Assembly (NCBI GenBank): GCA_016936335.1
Contig: JAFGXZ010000240.1
Location: forward strand, 1 to 6,383
Direction of reading: 5' to 3'
Source of the DNA: Fidelibacterota bacterium
GTDB taxonomy: Bacteria > Fidelibacterota > UBA2242
Length of the DNA: 6,383 nucleotides
Below, in pieces: positions 1 through 5,385 of this stretch. Numbering within the stretch: position 1 is the first letter of the stretch; each line of letters starts with the position of its first letter. Below the pieces are notes generated by a model. That model searched no databases and was not told the DNA's origin. It was given only the letters and a program-made list of their open reading frames with translations. The position numbers and the translations under genes are program-made.

Positions 1-317
1 GGGATTGCTTGCTGGTAGACTTCTGACTCAATATTTTTCCGTTCGGTTTCCGCATTTAACCGGGCTTCTTCATCGGCTTTTCGTTTTGTTTCAGCTTCCC
101 GCCGTGCTCGTTCTTTTCGAAAACGCTCGACGATATCTTTTTCCTTAGCGAATTCTTCCAATATTTTCAGGTAAGTTGATTCATCTACCGGAGACATAAT
201 TGTTTTTGCCGGGATTTTATCCTTTTTCAGAAATTCGATAATCTCGATGTGAGAGATGTTTAGTTCCTTAGCAATTTCGAAAATACGTTTCTGTTTTACT
301 TTTGAATCGTCAGTCAT
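1..317 (-). CDS. infB: Translation initiation factor IF-2, N-terminal part (3' end outside window)
   Basis: IF-2 is the GTPase that brings initiator fMet-tRNA to the 30S subunit and promotes subunit joining. Only about the first 105 codons are present; the frame is open to base 1 with no stop. Residues about 9-55 (RIFEIAKELNISHIEIIEFLKK...) match the small helical IF2N domain found at the start of bacterial IF-2. A highly charged, probably helical linker follows (EEFAKEKDIVERFRKERARREAETKRKADEEARL), typical of the stretch before the G domain, which lies outside the window. The chosen ATG at 317-315 opens MTDDSKVKQKR. Its Shine-Dalgarno is weak (AGAAAG), and a TTG two codons upstream (323) is also in frame. 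The gene follows nusA by 34 nt, the standard rimP-nusA-infB order, so it is surely in the same operon. Identification rests on the N-terminal domain plus synteny. Confidence 0.9.
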   Translation of the reverse strand, partial: MTDDSKVKQKRIFEIAKELNISHIEIIEFLKKDKIPAKTIMSPVDESTYLKILEEFAKEKDIVERFRKERARREAETKRKADEEARLNAETERKNIESEVYQQAI

Positions 318-351
318 ATCCAACTTTCTGTTATGGTCAGTCAGTGTGTTT

Positions 352-1740
352 CTACTTCTGGACTATATCGTCGGCATTTTCATCATTGGAGAGTTTATCG
401 TTATCCGGTATTTCGTCACTAAATTCATCGTTTTCATCGTCGAAATCATCGGAGCTCGCTGCTTCTGCCTGGGCGGCTTCCCGGGCGGCTTCCAACTCCC
501 TTTTCCGGGTTTCAAGTGCTTCGTCAACGACCGCAATAATCTTTTCAACCGTTTTTTCGCCCAAACCTTTAATGCTTACCAGCTCGTCCAGAGGAGTATT
601 CAGTAGCTCTTCTGCGGTTTCAATACCGACGGAATAGAGCATTTTCCAGTTGTGTTCTGTCAGCCCTTCTATCTCTTCCAGGTATATTGTTTCCGACTCA
701 GACATTTCGTAATCGGATTTCTTAATCGCATCAATTGTATATCCGGTAACTTCCGATGCCAGGCGAATATTCTGTCCCATTTTACCAATGGCTACGGAAA
801 TTTCTTCATCGTTAAAAATTGCCAAAGCGGTTTTTTTCTCCTCATCGATTTCCAGCATATACGGTTTCGCCGGAGACAATGCTCTGGTGATTAAAATTTC
901 CGGTTCACTGCTGTTATTAATGATATCAATTTTTTCATTGTTCAATTCCCGGACAATAGCCTGAATACGGCTGCCTTTAATTCCTACACAGGCACCAACC
1001 GCATCAATCCTGCGATCATTGGATTCGACAATCACTTTACTACGGTCACCCGGATGTCGGGCAACTTTCTTAATTTCAATGGTACGGTCATAAATTTCAG
1101 GGACCTCGTTTTCAAAAAGCTTAATCAGGAACAGGGAATCGGCCCGGGATACAATAATTTCCGGCCCGACGGTTCCAAGAACGGCTTCTTTGAGAATTGA
1201 TTTCAGGCTTTCGCCGCGGCGATAACGTTCACCCGGAATTTGCTCCTCCCGGGGCATTTTCAGCTCCGCTTTGCCAATGTTAATAAATATGGCATCGCGG
1301 CGAATCTGATGGACGTCGCCAATGATTATCTGGCCGATCTTCTTGGAATATTCTTCATAAATGGCATTTTTCTCAACCCGCAGAATCTGCTGATTCAAAA
1401 TCTGCTTGGCATGCGAAATCAGCCGCCTGCCAAAACTGGTCGGATCAATAATTTCAATGTAGGGATCACCTACATCAAGACCGGGCTCCAGAACCCGGGC
1501 ATCTTCAAGACTAATTTCTGTGACCGGATTCGTCACCTCGTTAACTATAGTTTTTTGCTGATAAATTTCAATCTCTCCTTTGTCCATGTTCACGATGACA
1601 TCAAAATTTTCAGTAGTCTCATATTTTTTCTCAATCAAAGTGAGAAATACTTTCTCAATAATTTCACCCAGTTCACTGCGATCGACATTTTTTTCGCGGG
1701 CAATCTGGGAAAACGCCTCAATTATTTCACGGTTTATCAA
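352..1740 (-). CDS. nusA: Transcription termination/antitermination factor NusA
   Basis: NusA binds RNA polymerase and nascent RNA and modulates pausing, intrinsic termination and antitermination. Over 462 residues I see an N-terminal polymerase-binding domain (about 1-130; INREIIEAFSQIAREKNVDR), an S1 domain (about 134-198), KH1 (about 205-278, with GACVGIKGSRIQAIVREL at 249-266) and KH2 (about 282-345, with AIGKMGQNIRLASEVTGY at 317-334). A single helix-hairpin-helix segment follows (about 358-404; LVSIKGLGEKTVEKI). The last ~35 residues form a very acidic low-complexity tail (DDFDDENDEFSDE) after an alanine/glutamate-rich helix. There are no E. coli-type tandem AR repeats, which is common outside Proteobacteria. 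The start is TTG, chosen because NREIIEAF aligns with NusA N-termini and GGAGGAG lies 7 nt upstream. It follows rimP by 23 nt in one operon. Confidence 0.97.
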   Translation of the reverse strand: MINREIIEAFSQIAREKNVDRSELGEIIEKVFLTLIEKKYETTENFDVIVNMDKGEIEIYQQKTIVNEVTNPVTEISLEDARVLEPGLDVGDPYIEIIDPTSFGRRLISHAKQILNQQILRVEKNAIYEEYSKKIGQIIIGDVHQIRRDAIFINIGKAELKMPREEQIPGERYRRGESLKSILKEAVLGTVGPEIIVSRADSLFLIKLFENEVPEIYDRTIEIKKVARHPGDRSKVIVESNDRRIDAVGACVGIKGSRIQAIVRELNNEKIDIINNSSEPEILITRALSPAKPYMLEIDEEKKTALAIFNDEEISVAIGKMGQNIRLASEVTGYTIDAIKKSDYEMSESETIYLEEIEGLTEHNWKMLYSVGIETAEELLNTPLDELVSIKGLGEKTVEKIIAVVDEALETRKRELEAAREAAQAEAASSDDFDDENDEFSDEIPDNDKLSNDENADDIVQK

Positions 1741-1747
1741 TTGGTAA

Positions 1748-1754
1748 CTCCTCC
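1748..1754 (-). promoter_or_regulatory. Strong Shine-Dalgarno of nusA, fixing a TTG start
   Basis: On the minus strand GGAGGAG lies exactly 7 nt before the TTG at 1740-1738. The match to the anti-Shine-Dalgarno is near perfect and the spacing is optimal. No ATG or GTG in this frame lies between rimP's stop and this codon. A very strong ribosome site with a weak start codon is what decides the nusA start, and it may set NusA output. The regulatory meaning is inference. Confidence 0.85.
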
Positions 1755-1763
1755 AGGTTTATC

Positions 1764-2216
1764 TTACCATTTAATTTCAACTTTTGCATAATCAAGTTCA
1801 TTGAACTGAAGCACTTTCTGGATACCTTTAATATCCAGAACTAATTTCTCTTCGGTAACTTCACGTAAAATCCCGGTAACCGGTGATTTCATTGATGAAG
1901 ATGTATGGAATATTTTTAATGTACGTCCGATATTGCGGGGGAAATCACGGTATTCCGTCAATTTGAAATCGATCCCCGGCGATGTGACTTCCAGATGATA
2001 TCCCTCAATCAGCAAATCCAAAGTCTCATCCGCATTGATGGCCCTGGTTATCGCAGCAATTTCATCCAGAGTAATTCCCGATAAGGTCTGGATTACAATC
2101 TTGATGAAGTTGTGTTTTCCTTGCGTGGTAATTGCAAAATCAACCAGATAGGCGCCGTTTTCCTCAACAATCCGATCAATAATTAATTTTACATTTTCTT
2201 TTGCAACTGTCATCAT
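1764..2216 (-). CDS. rimP: Ribosome maturation factor RimP
   Basis: RimP (YhbC/YlxS family) is a cytoplasmic factor needed for maturation of the 30S subunit. At 150 residues the protein has the usual family length. The central signature is visible at 73-100 (YHLEVTSPGIDFKLTEYRDFPRNIGRTLKI), matching the family's YxLEVSSPG block and the following R-F-G segment. The common DRPL is DFKL here. An N-terminal alpha/beta domain (about 5-80) precedes a C-terminal SH3-like beta barrel (about 85-150). Two adjacent ATGs open the frame, at 2216 and 2213. GGAG at 2224-2221 is 4 nt from the first and 7 nt from the second, so the second (149 aa) is probably the one used. It is the first gene of the rimP-nusA-infB unit and sits directly behind a terminator-like hairpin and its own candidate promoter. 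Confidence 0.95.
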   Translation of the reverse strand: MMTVAKENVKLIIDRIVEENGAYLVDFAITTQGKHNFIKIVIQTLSGITLDEIAAITRAINADETLDLLIEGYHLEVTSPGIDFKLTEYRDFPRNIGRTLKIFHTSSSMKSPVTGILREVTEEKLVLDIKGIQKVLQFNELDYAKVEIKW

Positions 2217-2229
2217 CTTTCTCCATATG

Positions 2230-2256
2230 AAAAAAGTGGGTACGTCAACCCACTTT
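2230..2256 (-). terminator. Hairpin with U-tract in the rimP leader (candidate attenuator)
   Basis: On the minus strand AAAGTGGGT (2256-2248), a 6-nt loop TGACGT (2247-2242) and ACCCACTTT (2241-2233) form a perfect 9-bp stem. A run of six T follows at 2235-2230, the first three of which are in the stem. This has the shape of an intrinsic terminator for leftward transcription. It closes the TPR gene, but it also lies between the candidate rimP promoter and the rimP ribosome site (GGAG, 2224-2221), with only 5 nt between U-tract and GGAG. No promoter can fit between it and rimP, so rimP-nusA-infB must be read through it. A rimP leader attenuator family has been described in other bacteria, as I recall; whether this is a member needs a covariance search. 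Confidence 0.75.
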
Positions 2257-2265
2257 CAACGGCGA

Positions 2266-2294
2266 AATATACGGTAATTAAATAAATTATGCAA
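2266..2294 (-). promoter_or_regulatory. Candidate promoter of rimP-nusA-infB
   Basis: On the minus strand TTGCAT (2294-2289), a 17-nt spacer and TATATT (2271-2266) make a plausible housekeeping promoter. The -10 matches 5 of 6 consensus bases, while the -35 keeps only TTG. Transcription would start near 2258-2260, only a few bases before the hairpin at 2256-2233, giving an mRNA whose 5' end is that hairpin. It lies in the 97-bp gap between the TPR stop and the rimP start. Based on motif matching only. Confidence 0.5.
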
Positions 2295-2313
2295 CTCTAT
2301 TTACGATTGTCCT

Positions 2314-2997
2314 TTATCCTTTTAGTACTTTGACCTTTGCATTAAGGACATCATAATCTGTTTTGTATTTGGCATCCAGTTCTTCAGCAGGAATTTTTTT
2401 TAGAACCGACTCTGCTTTTTCAATATTTTTAACGCTGATGTAATTTCTGGCAGCATTGAAATAGCACTCATATTTTAAAAATACATAGGGTGATTTTTTA
2501 CCGCCGATTTCAAAATATTCAGCTGCCTGCTGCTGTTCGCCAATACGTTCCAGGCAAACACCCAGTCCGTTGTATGCCGCCGCGACGAACATATCATCAT
2601 CGCCGTAGTCATAGATATATTTCCGGTAATTTATTTCCGCATTTTCAAAATCATCTTTTGACATGTAGGAACTGGCTAACATGAGCGTCGCCATTCCGGC
2701 GCTTTTGGTTCCCGGATTTTTATCGATCAGTGCCTCAAACTGCACAATGGCATTCTCAACATCCCCAACCGCAAGAGCCATTTCGGCAATCCCCAGTTCA
2801 CCGGCGGCTTCCTGGTTGGCCTTGCTCTTGGACCGGATCATTGCAATACTGAGCACTAAAATCACCAACGCAGCTAGCAGAACATAACTAAGGAATTTTC
2901 CCTTATCACGAACATAATGCTCGACCTGGGAAATTTTTTCCAGTACAGGGTCTTTTTTAATCTCTTTTTTTAAAATCTTCTTCTTGGGCTTTAACAT
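2314..2997 (-). CDS. Membrane-anchored tetratricopeptide-repeat protein
   Basis: A 227-residue protein with a very basic cytoplasmic N-terminus (MLKPKKKILKKEIKKD), one transmembrane segment at about 35-54 (FLSYVLLAALVILVLSIAMI) and a soluble C-terminal part. The positive-inside rule places the C-terminal part in the periplasm. That part carries about four TPR-like helix pairs: about 65-95 (LGIAEMALAVGDVENAIVQFEAL), 100-131 (LMLASSYMSKDDFENAEINYRKYI), 137-167 (AAAYNGLGVCLERIGEQQQAAEYFE) and 175-203 (ECYFNAARNYISVKNIEKAESVL). Topology and size resemble YfgM-type envelope proteins, which assist SecYEG and chaperones, but no diagnostic residue proves it. The ATG has AAGGAG 8 nt upstream. It begins 30 nt after the tRNA-Arg gene and may share its transcript. 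No specific function is assigned. Confidence 0.88.
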   Translation of the reverse strand: MLKPKKKILKKEIKKDPVLEKISQVEHYVRDKGKFLSYVLLAALVILVLSIAMIRSKSKANQEAAGELGIAEMALAVGDVENAIVQFEALIDKNPGTKSAGMATLMLASSYMSKDDFENAEINYRKYIYDYGDDDMFVAAAYNGLGVCLERIGEQQQAAEYFEIGGKKSPYVFLKYECYFNAARNYISVKNIEKAESVLKKIPAEELDAKYKTDYDVLNAKVKVLKG

Positions 2998-3027
2998 GTA
3001 TTTTTCTCCTTTTTTCCAGTCATCCTG

Positions 3028-3100
3028 TACCCTCGCCGGGATTCGAACCCAGATCAGAGGATTAGGAATCCCCCGTTCTATCCGCTTGAACTACGAGGGC
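3028..3100 (-). tRNA. tRNA-Arg (anticodon CCU)
   Basis: A full cloverleaf folds on the minus strand over 73 nt. The acceptor stem is GCCCTCG/CGAGGGT with G1-U72 as a wobble pair. The D stem is GTTC/GAAC with a GG-containing loop, and the anticodon stem is GGGGA/TCCTC with loop TTCCTAA. The 4-nt variable loop is TGAT, and the T arm is CTGGG-TTCGAAT-CCCGG. The anticodon CCT is the complement of 3064-3066 and reads AGG (Arg). The discriminator base is A at 3028. The bases after it are CAG rather than CCA, so the 3' CCA must be added by the CCA-adding enzyme. It precedes the TPR gene and, further on, rimP-nusA-infB. Confidence 0.96.
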
Positions 3101-3114
3101 TCAAATAGCGGCTA

Positions 3115-3143
3115 AGTTTATGATTACCGACGGTAAATTACAA
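3115..3143 (-). promoter_or_regulatory. Candidate promoter of tRNA-Arg
   Basis: On the minus strand TTGTAA (3143-3138), a 17-nt spacer and TAAACT (3120-3115) lie just before the tRNA. A start near 3108 would leave a leader of about 8 nt before G1. Matches to consensus are 4 of 6 in each box. The -10 box overlaps the ATG of the divergent reading frame at 3120, so this 45-bp strip would carry signals for both directions. Motif evidence only. Confidence 0.45.
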
Positions 3144-3278
3144 GAAAAATTATGCCAATATGACTTCCTGTTTACTCATCCGGAACTTATCCAAAACCTG
3201 TATATTTTAGCAGATTTCGACACCGTAAACCGGATACGCAACTGGATACGGATTTTAATATATTTTTTAACCAATTAA
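3120..3278 (+). pseudogene. Short unrecognised reading frame, possible 5' half of a frameshifted gene
   Basis: ATG at 3120 opens a 52-residue frame (MITDGKLQEKLCQYDFLFTH...) ending at TAA 3276-3278. It is not recognised. Up to about codon 37 (LYILADFDTVN) the composition looks like a normal soluble protein. After that it turns into WIRILIYFLTN, which looks out of frame. The frame one base back is open from 3164 and reads PDTQLDTDFNIFFNQLKPEGKM in the same place, running into the ORF at 3293-3547. A -1 shift near 3228-3231 would join the two into one protein of about 140 residues. No Shine-Dalgarno is visible before the ATG. It could be a real small gene, the start of a broken gene, or chance; read as a broken gene by inference. 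Confidence 0.35.
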
Positions 3279-3292
3279 AACCGGAAGGCAAG

Positions 3293-3547
3293 ATGAACGA
3301 TGAAATGAAATCAATTACTGAATTTGGCAGGACTGAACAAAGCGACGGTGGCGAACTTGTGACAATTACGGTACAGATCACCGTTGCGCAGAACGTGACC
3401 GCTGATTATGACTTTCTAAAAGGGCTGGGATTTAAATTTAATCAGATGGAAGCCGATTATTTAAACGCAGAGTATCAGACCGGCGATTATGAGAAAGGCG
3501 TTGAAGTCCTGGAAAAACTCCGGGCGGCTGGTCATGTTTTTTGTTAA
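3293..3547 (+). CDS. Hypothetical protein upstream of the toxin-antitoxin operon
   Basis: An 84-residue unrecognised protein. It has a polar start (MNDEMKSITEFGRTEQ), a beta-strand-like run (ELVTITVQITVAQNVTADY, about 22-40), then a charged helical C-terminal half (FNQMEADYLNAEYQTGDYEKGVEVLEKLRAAG). It has no signal peptide or membrane segment. GGAAGG lies 4 nt before the ATG, a usable though close ribosome site. The same frame is open back to 3164 without a stop, and the residues there look coding, so this may be the 3' part of a longer gene whose 5' part is in the frame starting at 3120. The stop at 3545-3547 is 9 nt before the -35 box of the toxin-antitoxin promoter. Function unknown; accessory position next to a toxin-antitoxin pair. 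Confidence 0.55.
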   Translation: MNDEMKSITEFGRTEQSDGGELVTITVQITVAQNVTADYDFLKGLGFKFNQMEADYLNAEYQTGDYEKGVEVLEKLRAAGHVFC

Positions 3548-3556
3548 TAACTTGTG

Positions 3557-3585
3557 TTGCAATTTGCGTTACGTTTGTGTATATT
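3557..3585 (+). promoter_or_regulatory. Promoter and likely operator of the toxin-antitoxin operon
   Basis: TTGCAA (3557-3562), a 17-nt spacer and TATATT (3580-3585) give a good sigma70-like promoter. A start near 3592 would leave about 20 nt of leader before the antitoxin ATG. TTGTGT occurs twice, at 3552-3557 and 3575-3580, flanking and touching the two boxes with a 23-nt period. This repeat is a candidate site for the ribbon-helix-helix antitoxin, which in this family represses its own operon. The repressor role is family knowledge; the site itself is inference. Confidence 0.6.
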
Positions 3586-3612
3586 CAGGCAGATAAAGAA
3601 AAGGTTTTTAAC

Positions 3613-3879
3613 ATGAACTCAAATGCAACCGTAAATGTCAGAGTTTCAAAGGAAGTCAAAGCCAAAGCCGAATCGGTTTTAAAGGAACTGAATATCTCAA
3701 TGTCGGGCGCAATTGATCTCTATTTGCGTGAAATCGCTTTTCATCGTGGACTGCCCTTTGCGGTCAGAATCCCAAACGATGAAACTGTAAAGGCTATGCA
3801 AGAAGTCGAATCCAGTAAAGACCTGGAAGGATATTCCGATGCCGATGAAATGTTTCAGGCGCTTGGTATTTCTCAATGA
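3613..3879 (+). CDS. dinJ: RelB/DinJ-family antitoxin
   Basis: Antitoxin of a type II toxin-antitoxin pair. It binds and neutralises the toxin encoded next to it and, as a ribbon-helix-helix DNA-binding dimer, normally represses the operon. The 88 residues show an N-terminal strand (ATVNVRVS, 5-12), helix A (KEVKAKAESVLKELN, 13-27) and helix B (SMSGAIDLYLREIAFHRGLPFAV, 29-51). Their ...ISMSGAIDLYLRE...GLPF pattern is characteristic of RelB/DinJ. The C-terminal part (about 55-88), acidic and probably flexible, would wrap the toxin. The frame is open further upstream to 3541, but that extension overlaps the promoter and reads MLITCVAICVTFVY, so I take ATG 3613, with AAGG 8 nt before it. The stop overlaps the toxin start (ATGA). 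The family is clear; the symbol is by pairing with a YafQ toxin. Confidence 0.92.
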   Translation: MNSNATVNVRVSKEVKAKAESVLKELNISMSGAIDLYLREIAFHRGLPFAVRIPNDETVKAMQEVESSKDLEGYSDADEMFQALGISQ

Positions 3880-4145
3880 AAATCCTTAGACCAACAAGCC
3901 AATTCAAAAAGGATCTGAAACGCTTAAAGCGGCGAGGGCTTGAATTTAAGGTTTTATCCGACTTTCTGAAGCTGCTATGTAATGATCAAATAGTCCCGCA
4001 CGAGTATAAGGCGCATTTCCTACATGGGAGCATGGAAGGTTATCGGGAATGTCACCTGAAACCGGACTGGCTATTGATCTGGAGACAGGATCAGGATAAT
4101 ATCTATCTTGTCAGAACAGGATCGCATGCCGATTTATTCCGGTGA
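3876..4145 (+). CDS. yafQ: YafQ-family toxin, ribosome-dependent mRNA endonuclease
   Basis: Toxin of the RelE/ParE superfamily, YafQ branch. YafQ enters the ribosomal A site and cleaves mRNA, stopping growth when the antitoxin is degraded. The 89 residues equal the usual length. The N-terminal basic helical hairpin (QFKKDLKRLKRRGLEFKVLSDFLKLL, 9-34) is followed by the conserved core KAHFLHGSMEGYRECHLKPDWLLIW and the terminal TGSHADLF. Positions matching E. coli YafQ H50, H63, D67, H87 and F91 are present as H47, H60, D64, H84 and F88, so the enzyme looks intact. The ATG overlaps the antitoxin stop by 4 nt and has no Shine-Dalgarno of its own, pointing to translational coupling. No clear terminator follows in the 88 bp before the convergent gene. 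Confidence 0.94.
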   Translation: MKILRPTSQFKKDLKRLKRRGLEFKVLSDFLKLLCNDQIVPHEYKAHFLHGSMEGYRECHLKPDWLLIWRQDQDNIYLVRTGSHADLFR

Positions 4146-4233
4146 TATTTGACATAAGCGGGATAGGTTGATCACCGAAAAGCGGAGACCTTCACCGTCT
4201 GCCCATTTATATCAGTACGGACCCCTAAGAGCA

Positions 4234-5385
4234 TCAAAATGAAAAAACTGTTCGTAAACTTTGATTCAGTTCATCTGCCATTGCAGTACTGATAGATGTA
4301 TCGTTATAAATTTCAGATATTAATTTCGTTGATTCCAGCAATTTCTGATAATCCGACGTTCTGCAACTGATCAGATTTCCCAGGGATTCTTTAATTGCCA
4401 TACCGACGATGATTTGTTGTGCACCTTTTTTAAAATAAACAGACGGACGATTAAATATTTTCGGAAATATTAACAATTGATATTTTGATGTTTCCGGAAA
4501 ATATTTAAGTGCCAGGTTCATTCTGGGTTCCGTTTCATCCATATTCAGCGAGCGAATACTCCCGCCAAAATCAGGCACATTGGAAATGTTTCGAATCATT
4601 TTCTGATTCATGGCTCGTAAATCAATAAAGAACTGTTGAAATAATCGGATTAATTCCTGATCATCCGTCGATTCAATCAGATATACCGCCCGGAGATACT
4701 TGTTTAGAAAAAAAATCCGACCGGTGTCACTTTTATGCAACGGTACCAATTCCGCATTTCCAACCGGGAGACCATCCAGTAGTCGATCAATCTGTCGTTC
4801 GGCAATGAGTGTGTTTTTAATGCCGGCCTGAAAATGGAAATGGGAGCTGGACGCACCCGCCATTGCACCATTAAAAAAGAGTAAATAGTCTGTCAGCATT
4901 TTTGAGAGTGAAACCATATCATCAAAAGAGTCGACAATTATCTGTGGTTCATGATTAACAGAAGCAATCGTCAGATCACCGGGAATTGTGATCCCGGGAT
5001 TCACCAGAATCAAATATCGATCATCGAGCGTCAATACCCCCTTCTGTTCTATATCCAGATGACACAACATGCACGGTCCGGAATTTATGCATTTGGACTC
5101 AAAGGTTTTTGCCGTGACGCTGGGCGCCCGGGTTTCATTTAACGTAACAACAATGTCAATGCCCTGAACATTGACATGGTCTCTCAGAATCCGGGAATAG
5201 GCATCTAAATTTCGAATATATCGGGGCCACCCCCTTACCGGATCGCTCTGCTGACGTACAAGCGCTGCCGCTCTGGCGTTATCATCGACAGTATTTTTAT
5301 CAATAAAAAACGGTTGGAGTTCGGAATCGTCTAAATGGTGGTCATACAAATTCATAAATTGTGCGGATTGAATATCAGAATCCAA
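4234..5385 (-). CDS. DUF4922-like protein, HIT/GalT-fold putative nucleotidyltransferase or phosphorylase
   Basis: A 383-residue protein resembling the DUF4922 group, which belongs to the HIT/galactose-1-phosphate uridylyltransferase/Ap4A phosphorylase fold. Visible motifs are CMLC at 105-108 (likely zinc pair, as in GalT), LVNPGITIPGDLTIASVNHEPQ at 127-148 (with H145), and GASSSHFHFQAG at 177-188. The last gives the catalytic-type H182-x-H184-x-Q186, followed by IFPKIFNRPSVYF at 306-318. Enzymes of this fold transfer or phosphorolyse a nucleotide through a covalent nucleotidyl-histidine; the first histidine of HxHxQ is expected to be the nucleophile. The substrate is unknown, with a sugar nucleotide the natural guess given the neighbour. 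The frame opens with TTG at 5385, overlapping the glycosyltransferase by 11 nt. ATG at 5355 would give 373 residues. Neither has a Shine-Dalgarno, so coupling to the upstream gene is likely. Confidence 0.8.
   Translation of the reverse strand: MDSDIQSAQFMNLYDHHLDDSELQPFFIDKNTVDDNARAAALVRQQSDPVRGWPRYIRNLDAYSRILRDHVNVQGIDIVVTLNETRAPSVTAKTFESKCINSGPCMLCHLDIEQKGVLTLDDRYLILVNPGITIPGDLTIASVNHEPQIIVDSFDDMVSLSKMLTDYLLFFNGAMAGASSSHFHFQAGIKNTLIAERQIDRLLDGLPVGNAELVPLHKSDTGRIFFLNKYLRAVYLIESTDDQELIRLFQQFFIDLRAMNQKMIRNISNVPDFGGSIRSLNMDETEPRMNLALKYFPETSKYQLLIFPKIFNRPSVYFKKGAQQIIVGMAIKESLGNLISCRTSDYQKLLESTKLISEIYNDTSISTAMADELNQSLRTVFSF

Noticed and set aside
256..894. Plus-strand reading frames opposite nusA, of 80 to 116 codons
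   Set aside because: They lie antisense to the well-supported nusA and give hydrophobic or serine-rich low-complexity proteins with no ribosome site; shadows of the real gene.
1240..1791. Plus-strand 183-codon frame opposite nusA
   Set aside because: Antisense to the S1 and N-terminal regions of NusA; no recognisable domain; no independent support.
3028..3100. tRNA-Arg as an integration site for the toxin-antitoxin patch
   Set aside because: The patch lies on the 5' side of the tRNA, no integrase is present, and I see no second copy of the tRNA 3' end in the window.
3187..3381. Minus-strand 64-codon frame
   Set aside because: Opposite the 3293-3547 frame; serine-rich and unrecognised, with no promoter or ribosome site seen.
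3541..3612. Longer N-terminus for the antitoxin (24 extra codons)
   Set aside because: It would overlap the -35 and -10 boxes and adds MLITCVAICVTFVY, unlike RelB/DinJ antitoxins; ATG 3613 fits the family start.
4140..4177. Inverted repeat CGGTGAT/ATCACCG around the toxin stop, as a terminator
   Set aside because: Only 7 bp with a 24-nt loop, and it is followed by AAAAG rather than a U-tract; too weak to call.
4146..4233. Small RNA or terminator in the gap between the convergent toxin and DUF4922-like genes
   Set aside because: Only short imperfect hairpins (for example GGAGAC with GTCTGCC) without U-tracts; nothing supportable.
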